Source of the DNA: Nectonema munidae
Lineage: Eukaryota; Nematomorpha; Nectonematoida; Nectonematidae
Length of the DNA: 64,000 bases
Assembly: GCA_030549495.1 (NCBI GenBank)
Contig: JAUIRK010000360.1
Coordinates: 62,001-126,000, forward strand
Direction of reading: 5' to 3'
The translations under genes and the position numbers were made by a program. Positions 11,011 to 22,100 of the stretch are shown here, in pieces (positions within the stretch are counted from its first letter, which is position 1; the number at the start of each line of letters is the position of its first letter). The notes beneath the pieces were generated by a model. That model did no database searches. It was not told where the DNA came from and saw nothing but the letters and a program-made list of their open reading frames with translations.

Positions 11011-11774
11011 AGCTATTATGCCAGATCGTCTTTATTTTCCTTCATTTTATGATTACATCGTGTTGTCAAAGTCTTCAAATCTCATCGCCCCTCTATTACA
11101 GAAATCTTTAAAAAAATCAAGTGCTATTATATTTTTCTTTTATTCAATGTATGAAAGAATTTTATGCGCAACATTAAAAAAAGCTTCCAGTCATTTTTAA
11201 ATACTTTTATATTTTTATTTAAAGAGGAGAATCTAAATAAAATTTTTACTATTTTTAAAACATGATACAAAGAAAAAAAATATTCACAAGACATAATTAA
11301 ACGAATTTAAATTAGAGTAAGTATTCACTTTAAAAAATTTCAAGGTCGTACCACGCATATTTTTTGAAAATTGTAGTTAGTATGTCAAATGTACTCAATA
11401 GAGTTCTATGAGCAAAGAAATTCTTTACCATCACTTACTAGTTTCAAGAGTGCGTATATTTCATTTATTATTTGGCGAGCTAAGTTACATATCTTTTATA
11501 CGCTGCATCGGTAGCCATGCTGCAAAATTCTTCTAAAGAGTGTCCAAGATCAAAGCCTAAAAGTATATATTCCACGTCATTTTGTGATTCAAAACATTAA
11601 TGATAACAAATGCAATCCTGTTTGAAACGGTTATTTTAATTTCATCAGTTGGGCGATTTCAGCTTCCGTCTTTTTGCGAATCTTTTGGTTTTATTAATTT
11701 TTTATGACTATAATCTTCAAAATAAATTCTACCCGCATTGTATAATAAACTAACTTTTCATGTTTAATTCACTA
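11011..11774. other. 3' flank of the TBC gene, no gene seen
   Basis: AT-rich sequence beginning with the 3' untranslated region of the TBC gene. An AATAAA-type signal lies near 11236. The 60-codon open frame at 11018-11200 looks accidental. Confidence 0.5.
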
Positions 11775-12380
11775 ATTCGATTTCCGTAATTTCGGACAAG
11801 ACGCACTTTCAAGCCGAAATTTCCTCAAAAAATGAAAGTGCCTTTTGTTTGGGCACGAATGTGAGCTCGATGCGCGAAAAAATTTAAGTGGTCTGCTACA
11901 ATTACAAATATACCTGGCACTCGAAGAAATCTGTTAAAATGTTTTAGTACACTTTTCTGGTAAACTCCGCTTCAACATACTAATTGAATTTTTTTCTAAT
12001 ATTTTCAAACACTTATAATTTGCTTTTAAATTTTATTTTAATCTTCAAAGTGGAAAATCTTTTTCTTTATTTATCCTAACATTTATAATATAATTCCATA
12101 TTTTGAGTTTTTACTTCTTAATCAATACGTTTTTTTGTTTCTTCTATCTTAGGAAAAGTGTATTATTAGTAAAACTAAAATTTAAATCTATTCTTACTAT
12201 TCATTACTGCTCTCATTTTAATACCCGTATAAAAAGACTCCAAATGGCACTTGGGAAGAGACATGCTTATGATGCAATTTTCAAACTCAATGCTATCAGT
12301 CACGCGATGGAAGCAGGATTTCGGAGTCATAAAATCTCCACTTATTCCTCCAACTCTACCTATTTGTAATTTTACTACCA
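11775..12380 (+). mobile_element. Pogo/Tigger-like DNA transposon remnant
   Basis: The left part carries CCGTAATTTCGGACAAGACG, the style of terminus seen on pogo-like elements (GTGCGTCTTGTCC with an ATTACGG end on the other strand). About 450 bases inside, a short frame at 12243-12340 reads MALGKRHAYDAIFKLNAISH, which resembles the start of a pogo-type helix-turn-helix DNA-binding domain. The rest of the transposase is gone. Limits are approximate. Confidence 0.4.
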
Positions 12381-13446
12381 CATCTCCATTTTCTTTTTAA
12401 AATAAAATAAATTTCAGTTTAATTTTAATCTGATTTTCAAATTATTGTCGATAATTTTTTTTATCTAAGTCAAAACAATAGCATTCAAAAACTAAATTTA
12501 TGCTAAATTATTTTTTGAAATGTATTTTAAAAAAAAATTCCAAAAACTTTCTACTCATAAACTTAGCTTTCTTCCTTTACAAAGTATTCGTGTAAAAAAT
12601 AATTGTTTAATTTTATTCAATTGTATAACCATTTAAAAAATCGGCGTCGCAACAATTATTACGTCTCCAGCTCCTTCAAAGTCTTGGACTCCACAACCAT
12701 GACTCGTAGGACTACTACATTGACAATATAAAACCATTTTATTAAACGAGTTACTAATTATGCGTTCCTATTTCAATGTGTCTTGCTCATACTCAAATAT
12801 TTGTACTATAATAAATAACGATTGTGAGAAAAACTTGACAAATGATTTTTACCAATTCAATTGACACTTTCACCTATTCTTAGGCTGTAATGGTCGAAAA
12901 GGAGTGCAGAAATGAATAAGCATGACCGATATTGTGTTAAAAATTATTTTAAATTTATAAGGATATTTTTAGTGGCAATTAATCTTCAATCAAAAACATG
13001 CAGAATTTGATTTTTTTAGAAATGTTAAACTTGATAGATAATCCCACACATTCTTACACCCGAAATGCTAAAACTAAGTCCTAAAGTGAACAGAGCATAA
13101 TAACAAAAAATATATTTTATTTAAAGAAAATGTTGCTGAGATGTCAAGAATAAAAGTTGAGGGATACAATAATAGGAAAATAACTTTTATTCAAACAAGT
13201 TGAAAACTTTATTAATTTTCGATCATTCGGAGGTCTTCTTCAGATAAATAAACAAACGTTAAATGAATACGAGAAAAGAGAGAATCTCTTTCTATCTATA
13301 TTTTACTTAGTTTCTTAGCACGGTCAATTTACTATAAAAATATTATGTGAATGAATGTTTTTGAATAAAATTTTCAAGAGATACTAGCTAATTTGATTGA
13401 CATTTTCACACCTTATTTACTAAAACGGTGTCCAATAATGAATCAA
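12381..13446. other. AT-rich stretch, no gene seen
   Basis: No coding signal was found. A motif near 13220-13250 (minus strand: CTGAAGAAGACCTCCGAATG) resembles a common 3' motif of non-LTR or Penelope-type repeats, but it is too short to call. Confidence 0.5.
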
Positions 13447-15399
13447 CAGGGGTGGAGAACTTTCTTAGAGTAAAGGCCACATAAGCACCGTACACTCCAC
13501 AAACAATAAATATGCAAGCTCTTATATAATAGTTATTATGCAGCTATTGGTGGCATAAATACATTTTAATTTGCATGAAAATGTAAACACAATACAAAGA
13601 ATACATAAAAAAATTTATTATTCAATTGCTAGTGACTTCTCTGAGAAAGTATATTCCTGCATTGGAATATTTTGAGCTTTAATTGGTTTTCAAGGTGTTC
13701 ATCTGTCATCTGAGCCCTCAAAGCATTCTTAATTTGCCTCGTGTAAGATAATGTTGATGATTCACAGAGACATGTCGTGAGTGGAGAAACACGATACCAA
13801 TCGACGTGTACGTTCACAGAGGTGGGGATACTCTGCCGCTCGCTTCCATTTTTTGCGGGATCTTCTTTATTATCGAATTGCGATTTAACAACGTTATCTT
13901 CAGATCACTCGATGAGCTCCATTTGAAACTCAAAAAAAGTCAAGTATGTGAGGTTGGAAAGCTAGCTTTAAAATTATTTCATTTTGAATCTTTCATCATA
14001 TTCCTTGATCAATAACTGTTTGGCATCTTTCAAAAGATTCACCCGTCTTCTTTTCTTTCATTCATTACCTTTGTACATTCGAGAAAATGATTTCCCAAAA
14101 GTTTTGGCTTTTCAAGTAGTGATAGAAAAAAGGCATTATGCGAAATTTTTTTTGCCACATATCGTAAATAGACTAATTTTAACCCTGCAGCGAAACATTT
14201 AATTCATTCTGCGTTGACATAATATCACACAAAAAGAAAATTAGCATCTGATAATTCGCAATTTTGATCTTCCTCACAATAGAGGTCAATTATTTTCTCA
14301 TGCAAAGACATTTTCACCAAGACTTGACTTTGTGAAAACCAGCGCACTTTTGAATAATAGGACAAATCTACACTGATGATCGCATCATCCAACATAAGCA
14401 TGTGTCGAAACTGGCGATGCCTCATAGCATTTGCTTGGATAAAGTTTACTATACCCACAACTTTTTTCAAAGTGTCATTGAAAATGACAGACTTAGCATA
14501 GAGATTTTGTTGATGCAATGAAAGGAAATAAGAGCATTATTATCTACAAGTTATTTTTGAGATGTGCAACGAATCCTTCATTTTTTCCCGTCATAGATGG
14601 AGCAGCATCTGTGCACAAGTTCACTATATTTGTGAAATTTAGACCCTTTTTCAAGAAATCTCTTTGAAATCGTTGAAAAGAGCAATTCCACGCGTCCTTG
14701 CTTTAAGGGTGCCCGAAGCAAGCAATCCTTCATAATCAAATTCTAGTTATAGCACGAACAAAATACAATACTTGTGTGGAATCAGTTGCATCTTTTGATT
14801 CATGCAAAACAACTGAATAATAGATAGTTTCTTTTTGAATTGTTTTTTAACTGGTCTGTTACGTTTTGGACTAATTCATGCTACGATGTGTAACAATTCT
14901 TTTTGACAGAGGTATATCTTTATATTTATTAACCTTATCTGGATCTAAGCATCTACAATTTCAGTAACACAGTCCTTTATTAACACCACATCGCTATGCA
15001 ACTTTGTAAGTGGCCTCAGACTTATCTCTTTGTAGACGTATCACTTAATAAAAAATAGTTTTTGTTTTCTTTCTTTTAACATTTTTAATGTAATATTTCA
15101 AGACTCACCATCTAATTTGGCGTACTTATTGTCCTTATGAGTATACTATAATGCTGATGTGCATTGCATTTCTAATTACTCTTTCACATAGCAAGCATTG
15201 CATTTTGCCCATATTTGATACAACAAAATATTGTAATTCCCATTTATCTATTTTCTTCTTTCTAAGAATGCCGTCTATCTATATCATGCTCCCGCATATT
15301 TTTCTAAAGTTTCAAATTTTGGAAGTATATTTTTCGTATTTTATATAATTTCTTACATTTTGAAGATTTTTCTCCGAAGGCCACAAGTTCCCCACTCTG
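13447..15399 (-). mobile_element. hAT transposon remnant, GTF2IRD2/ZBED-like
   Basis: The ends CAGGGGTGGAGAAC (13447) and, inverted, CAGAGTGGGGAAC (15399) form an imperfect terminal repeat; a short GGCCACA motif lies just inside each. The minus strand between them encodes scraps of a transposase: MHQQNLYAKSVIFND, VVGIVNFIQANAMRHRQF and SYYSKVRWFSQSQVLVKM (14518-14225), then MTDEHLENQLKLK near the C-terminus (about 13720-13680). These match the central and C-terminal parts of GTF2IRD2/ZBED5-type hAT transposases. The coding region is heavily decayed. No clear 8-bp target duplication could be identified. Confidence 0.75.
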
Positions 15400-15439
15400 G
15401 TCTAGTATAAAATATATATTAAGTACTATTCTAGGAAAT

Positions 15440-15990
15440 AATTTTTAGTCAGCAACCAGAAATATCATTGAGGCCTTCATAAATTTTCACACTCAAATTG
15501 CGAAAAAATGAGTCCAAAATAGAATTAGAATGCTTAATTTATTTTGAAAAAAATATATTTTTGTGTATAAATGTTTTTGGAGACATATTGTCAGGCGTAA
15601 ACCGCATATTTGATTGATACTTTCAAACATTTCCAATTTCTTATTGCGAAAACTAACCTGAAAAATAAAACCAACATGGGCGATTTAATAAAATTTTTTT
15701 TTCATTTATTTAAAATATTAATGGATGTTTTTGGAGGCAATTTTTAGACGCAAACCGCAAAATTGATTAACGTTTTTTTGCACATACTTGCTAAAAATGA
15801 GCCAATCAAGAGAATGAAATCGTCACAATTTGGTTTAAAATTTCAGTAATATCCTTGGAGAAAAATCTTACACGTAAATCACGAAATTGATTGATACTTT
15901 TAGACATTTTGAAACCAATTGACTATAGAAAAGAAATCAGCATGATTGATTTAGTTTAAAATTTAAATAAAATTCTTGGATACAATTTTA
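15440..15990 (-). repeat. Loose monomers of satellite array 1
   Basis: About three to four diverged units related to array 1 of the TTAA elements, in the orientation of copy B. Landmarks are GAGTCCAAAATAGAATTAGA, TTTTTGGAGACATATTGTC and GTAAACCGCATATTTGATTG. No element termini are visible. The block ends about 60 bases from the eL24 stop codon, so it abuts or lies in that gene's 3' region. Confidence 0.75.
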
Positions 15991-16053
15991 GGGCGGAAAA
16001 AGAATTCATGCGTAAAAGGAATAAAAAGTAACATTTATTGTTTTGCCAAAAAA

Positions 16054-16113
16054 TTATGTTTTTCTCCCAAACGTAATCTTCGGCTTGGCTGCTTGTTTCG
16101 ACTTTGGAGCAGG
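16054..16113 (-). CDS. RPL24: eL24 exon 5 (C-terminus)
   Basis: The exon encodes PAPKSKQAAKPKITFGRKT and ends with a TAA at 16056-16054. It enters in phase 0 after a TTTAAG acceptor. Its lysine-rich composition is typical of the eL24 tail. The acceptor is AAG rather than the commoner CAG/TAG, so this boundary is the least certain of the small exons. Confidence 0.7.
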   Translation of the reverse strand, partial: PAPKSKQAAKPKITFGRKT

Positions 16114-19100
16114 CTTAAATATCAATAAACAAAAGTTAGCAAGAAATTAAACATAAATCTTGTTCCACGTTTTGAAACTCTCTCTTGAATGATTAAATCA
16201 TTCAATGAAAACAATTTTGATTGGGGGTCGTAGATTGACAAAATAAAATTGTTTCATGTTATTTAGAAATAACGGCAAGGCAACCACCCCCTTTAAATGA
16301 ACCTTTTAGAAACAGCGATTTCAAATAATTTGGCGCTTATTTGTGACCTAGATTCAAAAGTTTTAAACGTTTATTGTATTGTCTGTCAGTACTGCTATAA
16401 GATAATTAATAAAATTGTTAATTTCACCATCTAATGTAATGCGATTACACCATCAATACAGAAATAATTCCACCATACATGTAATTCAATTTAAAATCAA
16501 ACTTTCTACGAACCCTTAGTTTTGCCATTAAACAACTAAATCATAATAATAAACAAAATATTCAAATTTACAAGTATGTTATTTTTCGTTATTTTTGATA
16601 GAATTTATTTTATCCGACTCAAAAAGGGTAAATCATATACAATGCAGTAAAATATTAATAATGAAAATAGTATTTCAAGTCTTTGAGAAGAATTAATCTA
16701 ATCGGGTGCTCTCTTATTGCACAATTTTATATTTTATTATCTAATCGGGTGCTTTCTTATTGCAATGCAATTTTATATATTTTATCTAATTGGGTGCTTT
16801 CTTATTGCAATGCAATTTTATATACTTAAGGTAGACGATTTTCATTTCATGTTACACCGGTGTGAAACTGGTCCTCAAAGGGTTTAAAGAAAGCTTCATG
16901 ACGCCAAAAAGATAATTTTCTAATAATTTAAATGAATATAAAAATCTTTCCTCATTCTTCTCTTGAACGAAAGTCGACTAGCATCAAAAGGCCAAAAACG
17001 ATTTTAATCAAAAAAAATCAGCAGACGATTTGTATTAAAAAGCATTAATGGACGCAGACGATTCATATTTTTGTAAAATCGACAATTGTCGACTCAGGTC
17101 GCTAACCGGTTAAAGAAAATTATTACGCTCGTTTGTTGACAGAACTGAAAGACAGGGATAGTGATTTCGAATTTTATACAAGACCATCATTTTGCCTTTT
17201 GTGAGTTGTCTGTCAAATCATAATTGTTGTTGATTTAAGACATGTCATTCTTTCTGAACTTTACTACGTTGAATGAAAAAGTTCATCAACGTGAAATATT
17301 CAGACATGCACCATTGTATATAAAATTAAGTCTATTATAATCTATAAAATAAAAACCTTCGTTTTAGGAGCCTTCACTTCTTTCGCTTTTTCCTTCAATT
17401 TAGCTCCTTTTTTTGCTCTAGCTTGTTCTTTTGCAGCTCTAAAATAAAGAAAAAAACCTCAAAAATTGAATTAATGATAATAATTAAGAAGATAATAAAA
17501 TATCTTAAACATTGCTTAAAAAGCACAAAGGAATATTCAAATGTGAATATGAAACATTGAATTTGTATCTTTGAACATAGACGCACACAACTAATACTTA
17601 TTCCAAACATAACACTTATTCACGAGTCTATTTCAAACAGTGAATTTTCTTTACCTCATTTTCACTTATTTTTTTCTGATTATTTTATTATTTGTCAAAA
17701 AAATATTTTTACATGATAAAAATTTGAAAAACAGGATTTTTGTAATCATTTTCTTAATAAGATTACATTTACAATAAATCAATAGATAAGATACCTTAGC
17801 AAAACAAAAGTGTATCTTAAAATCAATAAATAGCTGAATATACGATTCAACTATTGTGATCGCGACCCATAATACTTAGGTATAATAGGACAAAATCTGT
17901 TCACTGGGTTGATTTATTTGACATCGACGAGTTATGAGAGCTGTGCAATATTTAAAGTTGTTTATATTCTTCACTTTGCTCTCACTTGCGTATTTTTGAT
18001 TTTTTTTATCACGACCCATTTTATTTTTCACGCGACCCACTAAAGGGTCGGGAACCATAGTTTGAAAAACGCTGAATTAGGGCATGTGATATTAGGAAGA
18101 AAAATTTGAATTTTTCAACTTGCACGTCAACGTATTTTTGTGAAGTAAATATGTTTAGCTAACGCTGAATGGCAACTAAACCTATAAATAATAGAAAATG
18201 AAACATAGGCTCCGTATTATTTCAGCAATTTGCGCCAAGTCAAAAGCTTAGTTATTTAATTATATAAAAAAGACTTAATGTTATATTTACATATCAACAA
18301 TTTTATAAGTAAAATTATTGTTTGCGTGTGTAATATGAGTAATGGAGTCACTCACTCCTACTCCCCAGCCGTGGTTGAAAGGCCGTGAAGCAAAAAAAAT
18401 AGTTCAGCTTCCACAAATATGTTCGGATATAACAAATTAGCGACTCGCAGAGATGTAAGGAAAAGAAGATGAAAGAATTGAAACTTGATGGCAGCATCTC
18501 TCTTCATCTTTCTCAGCTCGGTGGTTTCATTGCGAATCATGTTGATCTTTTCTAGGGGTGCGCCTACAATGGATCTTTGCACCTTGGCGATGCAACGATG
18601 TCTGCGTTTAACAACGTCTTCACTTTTGCCCTTTTTATGCGCTTTGCGATATAACAGAGTCCATGTGGTCTTCTTAGGGTTTATTTTGAAGCCATTCGCA
18701 CACCGACACTTTTTTGAAGCGAAGGAATAAACCTAGAGTAATGTAAAATATTCACTAGATACGATATTCATGTTTTTTAAAATCCTTGGATATTTTATAT
18801 GCTATTTGTATATATTTCCAACCCATAGAATATTCTCTAACTTTAATTAAATTAAAGAAACATTAAAAAGTAACGAAGATTATTATTGCAAAACGTATAT
18901 ACAGTTAAAATCTCGCATTAAGATGCTTTTAAAATTATCATGGACATTAGAAAGTTGATGAAAATGGGAATGGAAACAGACTCAAGAAAAATGAGGTTTA
19001 TGAAGATGAAAAGCAAAAAATGTGTTAATTGCGATCTTTTTTATATTATATTTATAAATAAATAATATTTTTGTATGCCTTTATAAGATTCAGTGAAAGC

Positions 19101-22100
19101 TGATGTTTATGCTTATATTACTAATTTTTACACACAATAAAGAAAGTAAATCCAGGGGCGGCTAGACCAAACCCTAAAATCGCTCCGAAGAAAAAGGCGG
19201 TTTCCAGAAGAATATAGATGATATCGTTTATGCCAATAACAGATATAAGTGTACTACAAAATTTAAAACCAAGAAAGGTATGATGAAATATAAGTATTGC
19301 TGGAAAAATCGGCGTGTCTTTTTACCCCAATCTACCCCTAACTACCTCAATCTACTTCAATTTAATCAGAAAAGATAAATAAAAAAGAAAAAAAGATAAA
19401 ATAGCAGTTTTAAGAATAGTATACCTACGTTTTTTGATATTTAAAATTTTCTTTTTTCAATCAAAAACTAAAATGGACAAAAATTCAAAATTGAATTTTT
19501 TTGAATCGCTTCTGAAAACGCTTACATCAATCGTATTGATTTTTTTGAAATTTTATTTTATTGTCAAAAACTAAACATTTTGGTTTTGAGTTGCATATTT
19601 TTTAATTTTTTGATTAACTTCTGAAAGTGTTAACATCATTTTTATAAATTTTTTCCAGATTTCCTGTTTATCTAGGGTTACCAACCGTCCTACTTTAGGA
19701 AGAACAGTCCGGCTTTTTTAAGTTTAGTCATTCCTTCGAATTCTTTCTTTTTTAAACTTCTTTGAATAAGCAATTTTTTCGTATTCCTTTTTGAAAACTA
19801 AAAAATAATTTTAGCCACTTCAAAAAGTATTCATAGTAAATTTAACATTTCTTTGTTAGTCAAAGCTGAAAACGTAATGAGAGATTATTTGAAATGAAGA
19901 TATAAAGCGTCTAGGAGTAATATATGAATCAGTGTCATTTATATGCGCTTTCTCATATTTTATGGCTACAAGTGTTAACCGAAATGTAATTGTACTTTAA
20001 TCAAAATTAAAGTTTTTCTAAATTAACTTTTAAATAAATATGCTAAATACTATTGAAAAACGTTCTTTCATTTCTGCATGTCAATATAAGTTTCGAAAGT
20101 ATAACGCTCATCATATCTTTCAATTTTTTTTATTTTTTATCAATAAAGTTAACTTATTCTCTTTTTCTGAATTGGAAAATTTGTCTGCCTGTATTTATCA
20201 CATCTATGTCCTGAAATCAATCATTTTTTCCGCGTCTGCATTAATAATTTTTGGACACCAGTCTCACTTTTTTATTTGCTACAATTTTTAAATCTTTTTT
20301 CCATTGTAAATAAGTTAAGAGTATGTGAGATATAATTCATTGCGATAGGGTGATGTAGTATTTTAATCGATAAGGCATTAAGTACCGCTAACATCTAGCT
20401 ATGAACTTTTAGTGGAGGTGAATTTGAACCCAAACTTGTCAGACTCAGAGCCTACGGTCTAAAGGTTGAAGATGGTGTGGTATTTTTATGAGGTAGAGTG
20501 CCTCTGACCTCGAGCTATGAACTTTCGGCAGAGGTTGTCTTTAACCTGAGTTGGTGAGATTCGGAGCCTCCGCCTAACTTTTAATATATAATAAAATCGG
20601 AATTCCCTCATTTCATTTTTAAGGCAATTAAAGATGGATTCATTTCACTCCAAAGAAAGTGTGAAAAAATTTCTTCCTCTTTTCCAGCCAGTGAGATTCG
20701 AATCATTAACTTTAGACACTTATAGTCTAGAAATAGTTAAGTGCTTCACTCAAAACGACAAAATGTTTCCATATCAAGTTTGCGCTGATGGAAATTGTTT
20801 CTTTAATGCAATATCCATTGCTTTATACGGTAATGAAGACTTCAAAAATGTTTTGAGGGTTTTAACGTGTATACAGTTATGCTTGAATCCTATCGTATAT
20901 GACAACAGAAAGGGAGCCGAAATGATTTCATTATTTTCTCCAGATTACGATAAGGCATGTTTAGATTGCGCCAAAGAGGGTGGATTTTCTTCTGCACTCA
21001 CCATAATGGCTTTGACAGATGTTATTGGGATAAAAGTTTGCTCGATATATCCCCGGGTCAACAAAAACGTTGACATTTATAGCAACATACTTTCTACCAC
21101 TTTTTTTCCTACAATTTTGATTCCAAAAGTGTCTGTGACGATATTATGGACAAGAGCTTATAGAGCTAATTTGGATGAAAACTGGATTCCAAATCATTTT
21201 TGTCCAGTTTTTGAAAAGTGGCCATCTGATCATGTAGTTTCGAATTCTTTATCTAACCATATTATTGAATTTTCAAAGTTTCTTTCAATACAAGAACTTT
21301 ATTCAATTATTGACAATGATGAAAGAGTTTTTGTAAAACCCTCCATTAAGGAGTTCAGACCATGCTACAAAATTTGCAACAAAAAAAATATAAATTATAT
21401 TATTAACCAGAAGAGCTGCTGTTATTTTGATGAATTTGGTATCTGGACAAGCAAAAAAAGTACAACAATTAAGTCTTATCACATCATAAAAAAGAATATG
21501 ATGACGATATACATTAAAAACAAATTATTTTGCTTGAAAAAAAATTCAGGAAAAAATTTTCTTCCTATGAATCCACAACCATCTTCATCAGAATTTGTAT
21601 GTCTTCATAGGTTTTATTCATTCTCCAAGACATCCGAAAACTTGAAAAGAAGGATAAGTTGGTTTAATTCGGTCTCCAATAAGAATTTGAGTGCTTTGCA
21701 GTGTATGAGTATAGGGGAAAGCTTAATTTTGAGTCTGTGCAGAAATCTAAGACCAATCCTGAGTTATTGAATACAGCAAGGGGATCTGTTATCAATAAAA
21801 AACCTCAAGAAATATATCTTGAAAATATAGAAAAAAATGAGTTCACTGATTCATTTAAAAACTCAAAACAAATCAGAAATTTGAAATATCGATCACATAG
21901 AAAGGGAAAGACAAAGTATGACTTAAGCAATCCAGCAAATGAAATACTTGAAGTTATTGGGCTTTTGAACACCAGTTCCTTCATTAAAGAAATAATACAT
22001 ACACAAACTGGCTTGCCAACAATAATCTGTTATGATCTCAAACAAATCACAGACATAAGAAGTTTGGCTACTAGTAATCAGCTTTTGCTGAGTGTTGACA

